Source: Bacteroidaceae bacterium (GTDB taxonomy: Bacteria > Bacteroidota > Bacteroidia > Bacteroidales > Bacteroidaceae). From it: a stretch of DNA of 51,519 nt. Of this stretch, positions 43,304 to 51,519 are shown in pieces (position 1 is the stretch's first letter; every line of letters starts with the position of its first letter). The position numbers were made by a program, and so were the translations under genes. The notes under the pieces were generated by a model, which had not been told where the DNA came from, made no database searches, and saw nothing but the letters and a program-made list of their open reading frames with translations. The stretch is from assembly GCA_024682035.1 (NCBI GenBank), contig JAIKZS010000037.1, positions 1-51,519 on the forward strand, written 5' to 3'.

Positions 43304-43311
43304 CAAAGATA
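43304..43311 (-). promoter_or_regulatory. Promoter -7 element of the outer membrane protein-cls operon
   Basis: On the minus strand this reads TATCTTTG, about 105 bp upstream of the ATG. Confidence 0.45.
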
Positions 43312-43331
43312 CACCATTTATAGATAAGTTT

Positions 43332-43339
43332 TATCTTTG
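43332..43339 (+). promoter_or_regulatory. Promoter -7 element of aroB
   Basis: TATCTTTG lies 30 bp before the ATG at 43370. Because the ORF-track start (43337, TTG) falls inside this element, the later ATG is preferred. Confidence 0.55.
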
Positions 43340-43369
43340 CAGTCTAAAAATATCATAAAACCACTGATT

Positions 43370-44431
43370 ATGGACAATACAGGAGTCATTCTTTGTCAGG
43401 ATTTTCAAAACGAGTTATCAGAAGCTGTTAATCTTTGTGCGCCTGATGTGTTGTTTGTGCTTACAGACGAAAACACAAAAGCTTTGTGCTTGCCTTTGTT
43501 ACAAGGCATGGAGATAATGGTTAAAGCCCACCTAATTACAATTGGTGCAGGCGATGTTAACAAAAATCTGGAAACGCTGACAAATGTATGGCAGGCTTTG
43601 AGCGATGGTGGAGCTACACGTCACTCACTTATGATTTGTCTGGGTGGTGGCATGGTGACTGACTTGGGTGGTTTTGCAGCTTCTACGTTCAAGCGAGGCA
43701 TCAAGTACATTAACATACCCACTACCCTTCTGGCAATGGTGGATGCAGCGGTAGGTGGCAAAACGGCCATCAACTTCAACGGATTGAAAAATGAGATTGG
43801 AGTTTTCCAACCTGCTTTCAGGGTTTTGCTGGAGACGGATTTTCTACGAACACTGGATGAACACAATTTATATTCAGGCTATGCTGAGATGTTGAAGCAT
43901 GGTTTGATTAGTAATTTCGAAACACTGAACCAACTACTGGCCTTTGACACGGCTGACATTGACTATGCGCTGTTGAAACAGTTGGTGGGCCAGTCAGTAA
44001 GCGTAAAAGAAGATATTGTGCAAAAAGATCCGAAAGAACAAGGCATTAGAAAAGCATTGAACTTGGGCCATACGGTTGGGCATGCCTTCGAATCACTGGC
44101 CTTGAGTCAGCAACGCCCCATTCTTCATGGATACGCGGTTGCCTGGGGCTTAGTGTGCGAACTATATCTGTCACATGTAAATGTGCATTTTCCTAAGGAA
44201 GTAATGAGAAAGGTCATTCACTTTATCCACGAAAACTATGGTACCTTTGTTTTTACCTGCGACGACTATCCACAATTATATAAGTTTATGCAGCACGACA
44301 AGAAAAATGTAGGTGGTGTCATTAACTTCACTTTACTAAATGATGTTGGCGAAGTGCGTCTGAATCAAACGGCAAGTCAGAGCCTTATTTACGAAACACT
44401 TGATTTTTATCGGGAATGCATGGGAATATAA
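43370..44431 (+). CDS. aroB: 3-dehydroquinate synthase
   Basis: Second step of the shikimate pathway: DAHP to 3-dehydroquinate, using NAD+ and a divalent metal. This 353-residue enzyme has the NAD-binding GGGMVTDLGGFAASTFKRG, the substrate-binding DAAVGGKTAIN, and the metal-ligand region GYAEMLKHGLI and NLGHTVGHAFE with two His. It starts at ATG 43370 behind its promoter. It is monocistronic and ends at a long hairpin shared with the tRNA operon. Confidence 0.95.
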   Translation: MDNTGVILCQDFQNELSEAVNLCAPDVLFVLTDENTKALCLPLLQGMEIMVKAHLITIGAGDVNKNLETLTNVWQALSDGGATRHSLMICLGGGMVTDLGGFAASTFKRGIKYINIPTTLLAMVDAAVGGKTAINFNGLKNEIGVFQPAFRVLLETDFLRTLDEHNLYSGYAEMLKHGLISNFETLNQLLAFDTADIDYALLKQLVGQSVSVKEDIVQKDPKEQGIRKALNLGHTVGHAFESLALSQQRPILHGYAVAWGLVCELYLSHVNVHFPKEVMRKVIHFIHENYGTFVFTCDDYPQLYKFMQHDKKNVGGVINFTLLNDVGEVRLNQTASQSLIYETLDFYRECMGI

Positions 44432-44432
44432 A

Positions 44433-44467
44433 AAAATATCTCTAAATTTATGATTTAGAGATATTTT
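44433..44467. terminator. Bidirectional terminator between aroB and the tRNA pair
   Basis: AAAATATCTCTAAAT and its complement form a perfect 15-bp stem with loop TTATG. On the minus strand it continues into a T-rich run, so it is strongest for the tRNA transcript. Confidence 0.8.
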
Positions 44468-44469
44468 CG

Positions 44470-44541
44470 TAGTGGAGCGGGGATTCGAACCCCGATTACA
44501 TGCGTGAGAGGCATGTGTCCTAGCCCTTAGACGATTCCACC
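44470..44541 (-). tRNA. tRNA-Glu (anticodon CTC)
   Basis: The minus strand folds as a cloverleaf: D-arm with AAGGGCTAGGA, anticodon stem CATGC/GCATG around CTCTCAC (anticodon CTC, reading GAG) and T-arm CGGGG-TTCGAAT-CCCCG. The acceptor stem has a G1-U72 wobble and an apparent A7-C66 mismatch. CCA is not encoded. Confidence 0.88.
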
Positions 44542-44566
44542 AAATTAAAACGAGAACCTATTTTTG

Positions 44567-44639
44567 TACACCCTCAGGGGCTCGAACCCTGGACACCCTG
44601 ATTAAGAGTCAGGTGCTCTACCAACTGAGCTAAGGGTGC
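44567..44639 (-). tRNA. tRNA-Lys (anticodon CTT)
   Basis: The minus strand folds into acceptor GCACCCT/AGGGTGT, D-arm GCTCAGTTGGTAGAGC, anticodon stem CCTGA/TCAGG around CTCTTAA (anticodon CTT, reading AAG) and T-arm CAGGG-TTCGAGC-CCCTG. It is the first tRNA of a two-gene operon with tRNA-Glu, 25 bp apart. CCA is not encoded. Confidence 0.92.
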
Positions 44640-44659
44640 ATCAGTCTTAATTGCGGTTG

Positions 44660-44690
44660 CAAAGGTATGAGTTTTTTTGGTATCTACAAA
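44660..44690 (-). promoter_or_regulatory. Consensus promoter of the tRNA operon
   Basis: On the minus strand TTTG (44690-44687), 19 bp, then TACCTTTG (44667-44660). All elements match consensus, about 20 bp upstream of tRNA-Lys. Confidence 0.75.
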
Positions 44691-44728
44691 ACTTTCTTTT
44701 GATTTTTTTTATCATTTTGCGAAAAAGA

Positions 44729-45532
44729 TTACTCGAAAGTATAAAGCTCTGTGGGAGCAGAACGTTTCAATGTAATTAGCTCAACATCTCTACCTACCAG
44801 AATGCCAGCCTGTTTCAAGCGCAATTCTACCGTTTTATAAGCCAAATCAGGATGATTGTTATCTTTGCTGAGATGGCACAGCCATATATTGTGCAAATGA
44901 GGTTGCCAATGGGTAGCCAGAAAGTCAGCTGTATCGGCGTTACACATGTGGCCCCTTTTACTGGCTATGCGCCCTTTTAAATATGCTGGATAAGGGCCCA
45001 TTTTCAACATCTCAGCATCGTAGTTGGCTTCTATGATCAAATAGTTTGCCCGGAGAACATATTTTTCAACTGTAGGTGTTATCTCGCCTAAATCGGTAAT
45101 AAAGCAGAAGGTTTTACCATCCGCTTCAATGCAATAGCCTACATTATCAGTACCATCATGGGGCACCTCGAAAGATTCGATGGTAAAATCACGCAATTGC
45201 ATGGGTTGGTACTTCTCAAGCTTTTTAGCGCTAATACCCAATTTTTGCGTCATGCAATAACTATTATTGATGCCAATATGAGTCTGCGAGGTAGCATAAA
45301 TAGGCAAGAAAAGGTTTTCGCCCAACACGCCTATCGATTTAATATGATCTGCATGGTCGTGTGTCACAAATACAGCTACGATGTGCTCCATTGGAATGCC
45401 CACATCTTTTAACCGCTTTTTAATGGTGCGTATACCTATTCCTGCATCGATAAGTACACCGTATGTGTCAGTACCTAAATAGTAGCAATTACCACTACTA
45501 CCACTGGCCAGACTCATAAAACTTATTTTCAT
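44729..45532 (-). CDS. Metallo-beta-lactamase-fold hydrolase (YycJ/WalJ-like)
   Basis: A 267-residue cytoplasmic MBL-fold protein. It opens with SLASGSSGNCYYLG, typical of the YycJ group; the metal motif THDHADH is near residue 60 and further His/Asp ligands are in VPHDGTDNVGY, FITDLGE and WLCHLSKDNNHP. Relatives act as nucleases or phosphodiesterases linked to DNA replication or cell-wall signalling; the substrate here is unknown. It begins only about 27 bp after the terminator of the 6S-like RNA, with no promoter of its own visible, so it may depend on read-through. Confidence 0.88.
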   Translation of the reverse strand: MKISFMSLASGSSGNCYYLGTDTYGVLIDAGIGIRTIKKRLKDVGIPMEHIVAVFVTHDHADHIKSIGVLGENLFLPIYATSQTHIGINNSYCMTQKLGISAKKLEKYQPMQLRDFTIESFEVPHDGTDNVGYCIEADGKTFCFITDLGEITPTVEKYVLRANYLIIEANYDAEMLKMGPYPAYLKGRIASKRGHMCNADTADFLATHWQPHLHNIWLCHLSKDNNHPDLAYKTVELRLKQAGILVGRDVELITLKRSAPTELYTFE

Positions 45533-45558
45533 TGTTTCAATTAATTATTATCCGCCAC

Positions 45559-45594
45559 AAAAAAGCAGGTATCTCTATACATAAAGACACCTGC
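45559..45594 (-). terminator. Terminator of the 6S-like RNA
   Basis: On the minus strand GCAGGTGTCTTTA pairs with TAGAGATACCTGC across TGTA (13 bp with G-U pairs), followed by six T. Confidence 0.85.
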
Positions 45595-45802
45595 CCATAT
45601 AAGGAAGCCGCACTGAATTGTTGATGAAGATGAAACTCCGAATGACATGATTTGAGAGCCCAATCCCTTTGTAATCCACCGACTTATAGTTACCCTTTCA
45701 GGCGTGGCCCGCCATTGGGATACGGAGCTTGTCTCGGTATTTCTTTTATAATTGATGAGTTTCCCGATCGCATCAATGCGGCTTGTTATACTCATCATCT
45801 GT
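45559..45802 (-). ncRNA. Bacteroidales-1 motif RNA (6S RNA-like)
   Basis: A perfect promoter and a strong terminator bound a ~244-nt transcript with no plausible protein. Near its ends a 12-bp closing stem forms (AAGCCGCATTGA with TCAGTGCGGCTT), inside it GAAACTC/GAGTTTC, and further inside CCCAAT/ATTGGG. The result is a rod with internal bulges like 6S RNA. The Bacteroidales-1 motif is described as a ncRNA with such a promoter and terminator, typically downstream of the L20 gene, exactly as here. 6S-like function (binding RNA polymerase) is from family knowledge, not shown by this sequence. Confidence 0.82.
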
Positions 45803-45805
45803 TTA

Positions 45806-45837
45806 CAAATTTAAGACTTTGGGAGCTAATATGCAAA
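45806..45837 (-). promoter_or_regulatory. Consensus promoter of the 6S-like RNA
   Basis: On the minus strand TTTG (45837-45834), 20 bp, then TAAATTTG (45813-45806). This is an exact match, giving a start near 45802. Confidence 0.8.
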
Positions 45838-45880
45838 TAAACCTTGAAAAAAATTTCTGCGCCCATAATAACGATGTTTG

Positions 45881-45918
45881 ACAAAACAAAAAGGCAAGCT
45901 CTTAAAAAGAGCTTGCCT
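45881..45918 (-). terminator. Terminator of the thrS-infC-rpmI-rplT operon
   Basis: AGGCAAGCTCTT and AAGAGCTTGCCT form a perfect 12-bp stem with a 3-nt loop, followed on the minus strand by TTTTGTTTTG. It ends the operon 30 bp after rplT. Confidence 0.9.
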
Positions 45919-45948
45919 ATACAACCCAATATTCTCTAGTTCAACTGG

Positions 45949-46299
45949 TTAAGCAGCTTTAGCCTTCTCCACAATAGCTTTGAAAGCCTCTGGATGGTAA
46001 ACTGCTAAGTCTGCCAACACCTTACGGTTGATTTCAATACCAGCTTTATGCAAAGCGCCCATCAGCTTTGAATAAGACATACCTTCCAAACGAGCGGCAG
46101 CATTGATACGCTGAATCCACAGGGCACGGAAATTACGCTTATTAGCTTTACGGTCACGGAATGCATATAACAGACCTTTCTCCCAAGTATTCTTGGCTAC
46201 GGTCCAAACGTTTTTTCTTGCACCAAAGTAACCTCTGGTTAACTTCAAAATTTTCTTTCTCTTTGCTCTAGAAGCAACATGATTTACTGATCTTGGCAT
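45949..46299 (-). CDS. rplT: 50S ribosomal protein L20
   Basis: A 116-residue basic protein starting [16 protein letters not shown], the standard L20 N-terminus; the ten extra residues of the track ORF are not part of the protein. L20 binds 23S rRNA early in large-subunit assembly and in other bacteria represses its own operon. It follows rpmI after a 94-bp spacer with a hairpin and is the last gene of the thrS operon. Confidence 0.97.
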   Translation of the reverse strand: MPRSVNHVASRAKRKKILKLTRGYFGARKNVWTVAKNTWEKGLLYAFRDRKANKRNFRALWIQRINAAARLEGMSYSKLMGALHKAGIEINRKVLADLAVYHPEAFKAIVEKAKAA

Positions 46300-46325
46300 A
46301 GTTTTTTGTTTTTTGAATGTTAGCG

Positions 46326-46344
46326 CCACAGCCTATCGCTATGG
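46326..46344 (-). other. Hairpin in the rpmI-rplT spacer
   Basis: On the minus strand CCATAGC pairs with GCTGTGG across GATAG (7 bp with one G-U), 26 bp before the rplT start. It could be an L20-binding or translation control element. Confidence 0.4.
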
Positions 46345-46393
46345 TCTTTACGGCTAAAGCATTCGGTTAATAACTAAATTTCTCTTGCACGAC

Positions 46394-46591
46394 TTATCTG
46401 ATAGCGAGCAGCTCTTTTACCTGACGAACGTTAGTACCGTCGAGGATGGTTGAGTAACACAAGTTTCTCTTCTGCTTCTTAGTCTTCTTAGTCAGGATAT
46501 GACTATGATAAGCATGCTGTCTTTTAATTTTACCTGTTCCGGTAAGAACGAATCTTTTTTTAGAACCGGAGTTAGTCTTAATCTTTGGCAT
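46394..46591 (-). CDS. rpmI: 50S ribosomal protein L35
   Basis: A 65-residue very basic protein with the L35 pattern: MPKIKTNSGSKKRF, then KIKRQHAYHSHILTKKT. It is a component of the large ribosomal subunit. It lies between infC (56 bp) and rplT (94 bp), the conserved order of this operon. Confidence 0.96.
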   Translation of the reverse strand: MPKIKTNSGSKKRFVLTGTGKIKRQHAYHSHILTKKTKKQKRNLCYSTILDGTNVRQVKELLAIR

Positions 46592-46625
46592 CTTACTGTT
46601 TAAATTTATTTAATTAATATATATG

Positions 46626-46651
46626 GTAACGCACTATACCTATGGCGTTAC
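46626..46651 (-). other. Hairpin at the infC-rpmI junction
   Basis: GTAACGC and GCGTTAC form a perfect 7-bp stem that includes the infC stop codon, about 35 bp upstream of rpmI. There is no T-run; a processing or coupling role is possible. Confidence 0.4.
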
Positions 46652-47259
46652 TCATTTTCTGTTTCATTAGCCATAGTAGAAGCTACAGGCTTCTGGGGCT
46701 TTGGTTGCACGCTTTTAGAATCATTCTTCTTTTTAATGATTTCCTTTTTGGGAGCCAGTACAATGGTCATCTTCTTTTTTTCCAAAACTGGCATCATCTC
46801 AACCTTAGCATATTCTTCAAGGTCGTTGGCAAAACGTAACAAAAGTACCTCACCTTGTTCTTTGAAAAGAATGGAACGGCCTTTAAAATAAACATATGCA
46901 CGCACTTTGTTTCCGTCTTTCAGGAAAGAAATGGCGTGATTCTTTTTAAAATTGAAATCATGGTCATCTGTCTGGGGACCAAAACGAATTTCCTTAACTT
47001 CAGTCTTCACCTGCTTGGCTTTCATTTCCTTCTGGCGTTTCTTTTGCTGATAGAGGAATTTCGAATACTCTATTACTCGACAAACTGGTGGTTGGGCGGT
47101 AGGTGAAATCTCTACCAAATCGGCTTCATGCTCTTCGGCAATGCGTAAAGCCTGAGCGATAGGATATACTTTCGACTCTATGTTGTCACCAACAATGCGG
47201 ACTTCCTTGGCTCTGATTTGGCCGTTAATGCGATATTGATTCTTATTATCGTCTTTCAT
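46648..47259 (-). CDS. infC: Translation initiation factor IF-3
   Basis: Binds the 30S subunit, prevents premature 50S joining and checks the initiator tRNA-start codon match. It is 203 residues in length: an N-terminal domain starting [16 protein letters not shown], a Lys-rich linker helix, and the C-terminal domain with [16 protein letters not shown]. It ends with a ~25-residue Lys/Pro/Glu-rich tail beyond the E. coli length. The start here is ATG, not the rare codon used in E. coli, so that kind of self-regulation is not evident. It lies 43 bp after thrS. Confidence 0.96.
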   Translation of the reverse strand: MKDDNKNQYRINGQIRAKEVRIVGDNIESKVYPIAQALRIAEEHEADLVEISPTAQPPVCRVIEYSKFLYQQKKRQKEMKAKQVKTEVKEIRFGPQTDDHDFNFKKNHAISFLKDGNKVRAYVYFKGRSILFKEQGEVLLLRFANDLEEYAKVEMMPVLEKKKMTIVLAPKKEIIKKKNDSKSVQPKPQKPVASTMANETENE

Positions 47260-47302
47260 TCAATTAAAAAAACAACTATTTCTAAAAAAACGCGGGGCAA
47301 AG

Positions 47303-49249
47303 TTACCACTTATTTATCATATTTTGAACTTCTTCGCTAATTTTTTTAGCAAAATCTTCAAATTTCATTGTTCCTTGGTCACCAAATCCTTGTTTTCTTA
47401 TAGAAACCTCACCATTTTCAGCTTCTTTTTCACCAACAATCAGCATGTATGGAATGCGTTTCAGTTCATTATCGCGAATCTTGCGACCTATCTTTTCGTT
47501 TCGATCATCTACCAGAGCACGAATATCTAATCGCTTCAGATACTTTTGTACTTCAGTAGCATAGCCATTGAACTTCTCACTAATAGGCAAAATTGCCACC
47601 TGATCTGGAGTAAGCCATAATGGGAACTTACCAGCAGTATGTTCAATGAGCACTGCAACAAATCGTTCCATTGAACCAAATGGTGCTCGGTGAATCATCA
47701 CAGGACGGTGCTTAAGGTTATCAGCGCCTGTATATTCCAACTCAAAGCGCTCTGGCAGGTTGTAATCTACCTGAATGGTACCCAATTGCCAACGGCGTCC
47801 GATTGCATCTTTCACCATAAAGTCGAGCTTTGGACCATAGAAAGCAGCCTCTCCGTATTCTATCTTAGCAGGCAAACCCTTCTCTTGACAAGCCTCCACA
47901 ATGGCACGTTCTGCACGCTCCCAATTTTCATCAGAGCCCATATATTTCTCGTGATCATTAGGGTCACGCAAGGAAATCTGTGCTTCAAAGTTGTGGAAAT
48001 CCATTGATTTGAATACGATAGAGATAATGTCCATAACTCGCAAGAACTCATCTTTCACTTGATCAGGACGACAGAAGATGTGGGCATCATCTTGTGTAAA
48101 GCTGCGTACACGTGTTAATCCGTGCAGCTCACCACTCTGCTCATAGCGGCAAACTGTACCAAATTCAGCGATACGCAAAGGCAGGTCCTTGTAGGAACGA
48201 GGTGTATTTCTATAAATCATACAGTGGTGAGGGCAGTTCATTGGTTTCAGGAAGTATTCCTCACCTTCCTCTGGCGTATGGATTGGCTGGAATGAATCCT
48301 TGCCATAATGTGCATAGTGACCAGAAGTGATATACAATAATTTATTGCCGATAGGTGGGGTGATTACTTCTTGGTAGTCGTAGCGAGACTGGATACGACG
48401 CAGGAACTCCTGAAGACGTAGGCGTAATGCTGCTCCCTTTGGTAACCACATAGGAAGACCTTTACCTACTGTTTCTGAGAACATAAAGAGATCCATCTCT
48501 TTACCAATCTTACGATGATCGCGTTTCTTGGCTTCTTCCAACATAACCAAATATTCATCAAGCAGTTTCTTCTTGGGGAATGAAATACCATAGATACGGG
48601 TCATCTGTTCGCGATTGGCATCTCCACGCCAAAAAGCAGCTGATACACTGGTTAATTTAATCGCTTTTATAGCACCGGTATTCATCAAATGCGGACCACG
48701 GCACAAATCGGTAAATGCACCTTGTGTATAGGTAGAGATGGTTCCATCTTCAAGATCTTGCTCAATGTGTTCACACTTATACAGCTGACCATCAGCATTG
48801 AACTGCTTAAGAGCATCGGCTTTGGAAACCTCACGACGTACAAGTGCTTCTTTCTTTGAAGCTAATTCTTGCATTTTCTTTTCGATTGTTGGCAAATCAC
48901 CTTCCTTGATCACAACACCATCTTTAGGCATAACATCATAGAAGAAACCGTTTTCTATTGCCGGACCAAAACCGAATTGTATGCCAGGATAAAGCTCCTG
49001 TAAAGCTTCTGCCAACAAATGGGCACTGGTATGCCAGAAGGTATGTTTTCCTTCCTCATCATCCCACTTGTAAAGTACCACTTTGGCATCTTCATCAATA
49101 GGACGATTCAAATCATATGTTTCGCCATTAACGCCACAAGACAATACATCCTGTGCCAATCGAGAGCTGATGCTCTCAGCAATCTGAAAACCGGTAACTC
49201 CGCTTTCGTACTCACGTACAGAGCCATCGGGGAATGTAATCTTAATCAT
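47303..49249 (-). CDS. thrS: Threonine-tRNA ligase
   Basis: Attaches threonine to tRNA-Thr. This 648-residue enzyme has an N-terminal TGS domain ([14 protein letters not shown]), an editing domain ([11 protein letters not shown] and the later LCRGPHL) and a class II catalytic core with zinc ligands including the Cys in MNCPHHC. The anticodon-binding domain is at the C-terminus. The start is ATG 49249; the track's earlier TTG adds only three residues. It heads the thrS-infC-rpmI-rplT operon behind a consensus promoter. Confidence 0.97.
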   Translation of the reverse strand: MIKITFPDGSVREYESGVTGFQIAESISSRLAQDVLSCGVNGETYDLNRPIDEDAKVVLYKWDDEEGKHTFWHTSAHLLAEALQELYPGIQFGFGPAIENGFFYDVMPKDGVVIKEGDLPTIEKKMQELASKKEALVRREVSKADALKQFNADGQLYKCEHIEQDLEDGTISTYTQGAFTDLCRGPHLMNTGAIKAIKLTSVSAAFWRGDANREQMTRIYGISFPKKKLLDEYLVMLEEAKKRDHRKIGKEMDLFMFSETVGKGLPMWLPKGAALRLRLQEFLRRIQSRYDYQEVITPPIGNKLLYITSGHYAHYGKDSFQPIHTPEEGEEYFLKPMNCPHHCMIYRNTPRSYKDLPLRIAEFGTVCRYEQSGELHGLTRVRSFTQDDAHIFCRPDQVKDEFLRVMDIISIVFKSMDFHNFEAQISLRDPNDHEKYMGSDENWERAERAIVEACQEKGLPAKIEYGEAAFYGPKLDFMVKDAIGRRWQLGTIQVDYNLPERFELEYTGADNLKHRPVMIHRAPFGSMERFVAVLIEHTAGKFPLWLTPDQVAILPISEKFNGYATEVQKYLKRLDIRALVDDRNEKIGRKIRDNELKRIPYMLIVGEKEAENGEVSIRKQGFGDQGTMKFEDFAKKISEEVQNMINKW

Positions 49250-49287
49250 ATATCTCAATAATCTTATTATTCAATGTAATTGAACGG

Positions 49288-49319
49288 CAAAGTTACGAAA
49301 AAAACGATTGTTGAACAAA
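49288..49319 (-). promoter_or_regulatory. Consensus promoter of the thrS operon
   Basis: On the minus strand TTTG (49319-49316), 20 bp, then TAACTTTG (49295-49288). This is an exact match, with a leader of only about 35 nt. There is no room for a T-box or attenuator. Confidence 0.8.
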
Positions 49320-49428
49320 ATAAGATAGCTTATTTTTATGCCTCTTTAAAAGAACATATGCAAAAAACTAAGAAAATCTTTTATAAAACACTTTTTCCTG
49401 TAACAAAAGGAGGACTGATAGCTATAAT

Positions 49429-51471
49429 CTATTCAGTAAAACGCTTGATGACATTGTATGCAGAAGCGATTCCCAACTCACCTGCCTTACTCAAATCGGC
49501 GATTCCCTGACGATTATTACCTAAAAAAATATTAGTAAGACCACGGTTATAATAGGCTTCAGCAAAATCAGGCTTCATCTGAAGTGCTTTGTCGTAGTCC
49601 GATATTGCCGAACGATATTCTTTCATCTGAGTAAGTAAACAAGCACGGTTGTAATAGCCATATACAAAGTCGGGCACCAAGTCTATCACTTTATCGAGAT
49701 CCCTGCGTATAAGGGTATAGTCCATGGTTTCCACCTTATCTACCCTTAATTGGCCTAACGCCGGAGCTACAGGCTGTTGGGCCTGGTTTTCAGCCATTTG
49801 ATATTCAAATTGTTTAAAGCGTACAATAGCCCTCATAAAATAGGCAGGAAAGAATGATTCATCAACCAAAATACATTGAGTGAAATCATTCATTGCATTT
49901 GAGAAATCCTGCACAAGATAGAAATCTAATCCACGCATGAATCGCTTCATCGGATCATTTTCGTTGACCACAATATCGGCACTATGCTGATCGATAAGTG
50001 AAAAATGTAAGTTCACCTGATCGGCACTCAAAGGTGCTTCATTATTAGTAATCAACAAATCACGAGAGAATGTTTTATTGTGATTGAGTTCATCTACGTA
50101 ACGATAGAAATGCAACGTTCGCTTCAAATCTGTTGCTTTTTCATAGAAAGAAAAAACGAATAAGCCTTCGGGTTTAATGTTCACATTACGATCTTGCACC
50201 CTACCCCTGTTGTCATTCGCATAGGTACGATTCATCTCAGTATCGTCAGCGATGACCAATTTATGATAGTTTTCAACATTTTTATCACTTCGCTTACGAG
50301 TAGTAGTAGCTGCATCTTCTTCATCAGCTGTAGCAGTCGAAGTAATGGTATCTTGTGGCTGTTTATTGGATGACTGTTGATTAAGTCTATCAATCTGTGC
50401 TCGCATTATAGCAAATTCATCTTGTTGGGCCCCACGCGAATCACCTATTTTTTTCCTGGCCTCGGCACGCTGGTAATAACCTGCCGTAAATTCAGGATAG
50501 ACAGAGAGCACTCTGGAAAAGTCCATGATAGCCCCTCTATAGTCACCTGTTTGCGCCCTTAGTAGCCCTCGGTTATACGTAGCCATCATATCATCAGGAT
50601 CAATTCCCAGGACAAAGTCAAAATCCTCTATAGCCCTGTTATCGTCACCCACTTGCGCGCGCAGCAATCCACGGTTATAGTGACCCATAAAGTTACCTGG
50701 CTCAATGTCTAAAGCCAAATCATAGTCACTCATGGCACCACGCAAATTATTCTGATGGAAACGAGCCAAAGCTCTGTTAATATAGTACCCTGCATTTCTA
50801 ACACTCAGACGAATCGCCTGATTCAAATCTTCTTCAGCTTCTTGGTATTTCTCTTGCTTGAGTTTGACAAGGGCTCGGGCGCTCCAACCGCCAGGTTCAA
50901 ACTTCTCTAATTCAATGGCTTTATCATAATCTTTTAAGGCCTGAACAGTATCTTTCTCGTTAAGTAACACCTCGCCCCTCATCAGATAGGCCGTAGCATA
51001 GCGTGGTGATACCTCCAATAATCGATTAAGGTCATCTTTTGCCTTATCATAATCTTTTTGTTGTAAATGGCAAAGTGACAAATTATGCCAGAGTACAATA
51101 TTCTCAGGATCAATGCGTAAAGCAGTTGTATAGTCTTGAATAGCTTCTACATATTTTTGCTGGCGGATACGAGATAAGCCTCTAATCTGATAAGCACCAA
51201 CAACAAAAGGATTTCTCTCAATGGCTTGATTACAATCTTTTTCGGCTCCAACATAATCGTCTAGGTAGAATTTGGCCATTCCCCTGTAAAAATAGGGCTC
51301 ATAAAGATAAGGCTTTGCACTTACTACTTGATTAAAGTATTGGATAGATAACACATAATCTTCGAAATACAAAGCATTCCGAGCAATAGCCATTACTCGG
51401 TCAGTATTAATTTGTGCCAACATCATAGTCGGCAGAAAAATGAATAATAATAGTAGTTTGCGTATATTCAT
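49429..51471 (-). CDS. Exported TPR-repeat protein
   Basis: A 680-residue protein with a signal peptide (LLLLFIFLPTMMLAQ) followed by about nine tetratricopeptide repeats in the first ~370 residues, with typical A-Y-x-x-R-G and D-Y-x-x-A-I patterns. A polar linker rich in Thr, Asp and Lys follows, then a domain of unknown type (residues ~420-550) and two or three more TPRs at the C-terminus, for example YGYYNRACL and EAYYNRGLT. TPRs bind partner proteins; a periplasmic or outer-membrane scaffold is likely. The gene is complete and ends about 180 bp from thrS. No partner is encoded in the window. Confidence 0.85.
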   Translation of the reverse strand: MNIRKLLLLFIFLPTMMLAQINTDRVMAIARNALYFEDYVLSIQYFNQVVSAKPYLYEPYFYRGMAKFYLDDYVGAEKDCNQAIERNPFVVGAYQIRGLSRIRQQKYVEAIQDYTTALRIDPENIVLWHNLSLCHLQQKDYDKAKDDLNRLLEVSPRYATAYLMRGEVLLNEKDTVQALKDYDKAIELEKFEPGGWSARALVKLKQEKYQEAEEDLNQAIRLSVRNAGYYINRALARFHQNNLRGAMSDYDLALDIEPGNFMGHYNRGLLRAQVGDDNRAIEDFDFVLGIDPDDMMATYNRGLLRAQTGDYRGAIMDFSRVLSVYPEFTAGYYQRAEARKKIGDSRGAQQDEFAIMRAQIDRLNQQSSNKQPQDTITSTATADEEDAATTTRKRSDKNVENYHKLVIADDTEMNRTYANDNRGRVQDRNVNIKPEGLFVFSFYEKATDLKRTLHFYRYVDELNHNKTFSRDLLITNNEAPLSADQVNLHFSLIDQHSADIVVNENDPMKRFMRGLDFYLVQDFSNAMNDFTQCILVDESFFPAYFMRAIVRFKQFEYQMAENQAQQPVAPALGQLRVDKVETMDYTLIRRDLDKVIDLVPDFVYGYYNRACLLTQMKEYRSAISDYDKALQMKPDFAEAYYNRGLTNIFLGNNRQGIADLSKAGELGIASAYNVIKRFTE

Positions 51472-51519
51472 TATTAATTAAATCTTGACAGCTTTTACCC
51501 TGTAAAGGCAACGAACTTT

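Noticed and set aside
45541-45798. 85-codon minus-strand ORF next to the MBL-fold gene
   Set aside because: It lies inside the promoter-terminator-bounded 6S-like RNA, reads through its terminator hairpin and has no protein-like features.
49250-49258. Three extra N-terminal codons of thrS from a TTG
   Set aside because: The ATG at 49249 begins the normal TGS domain sequence and lies at a good distance from the promoter.
1-51519. CRISPR arrays, insertion sequences, prophage or integrase genes
   Set aside because: I saw no repeat-spacer pattern, transposase, integrase or phage structural gene on either strand.

Overview
This 51.5 kb window comes from a Bacteroidales chromosome, most likely a Prevotella-like organism. 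Four things support this. There is a MurF-alanine racemase fusion. There is a GSCFA-family protein. The L-arabinose operon has the gene order known from Bacteroides, including a Nudix-type AraR regulator. Many genes start behind the Bacteroidetes promoter consensus (TTTG, about 19-21 bp, TAnnTTTG), and an RNA matching the description of the Bacteroidales-1 motif lies just downstream of rplT. Most of the window is ordinary chromosomal core with short gaps. I see no prophage, insertion sequence or CRISPR array.

Layout. 0-3.3 kb holds the end of an unidentified gene, a promoter-terminator unit that looks like a small RNA or attenuator, an AAA+ ATPase of the CbxX/CfqX type with an acidic heptad-repeat N-terminus, and dinB. 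3.3-12.6 kb (minus strand) looks like one long operon: GSCFA protein, murF-alr, tatA, tatC with an unusually long acidic and alanine-rich tail, a Dna2-like nuclease-helicase, and a flavin split-barrel protein. 12.7-17.6 kb (plus) has dxs, trkA and trkH. 17.7-29.5 kb (plus) is an L-arabinose locus: a mutarotase lipoprotein, sodium/sugar symporter, AraR, araD, araA, an FGGY kinase and a GH51 arabinofuranosidase. It is followed by transketolase and rpiB, which have their own promoter. Together these release arabinose, import it, and convert it through L-ribulose and L-ribulose 5-phosphate to D-xylulose 5-phosphate for the pentose phosphate pathway. 29.5-34.3 kb holds an exported M28 peptidase, a DUF1080 protein, a small exported protein and a subtype-B tannase-like esterase.

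34.3-35.3 kb is a gene-free kilobase and the most unusual stretch. It has a consensus promoter driving a 47-codon leader-like ORF, a 48-bp perfect A/T palindrome, and a ~340 bp element bounded by inverted arrays of 7-bp repeats. 35.3-44.4 kb has a RecD-like helicase, a membrane-anchored unknown protein, a DUF3822 protein, rsmD, cls, a TonB-receptor-like outer membrane protein and aroB. 44.4-49.3 kb (minus) has a tRNA-Lys/tRNA-Glu pair, a YycJ-type metallo-beta-lactamase-fold protein, the Bacteroidales-1/6S-like RNA and the translation operon thrS-infC-rpmI-rplT. The window ends with an exported TPR protein.

No complete novel multi-gene system is evident. The best leads are the two candidate leader or small-RNA units, the palindromic intergenic element, the extended TatC, and the metallo-hydrolase gene that appears to depend on the 6S-like RNA promoter.
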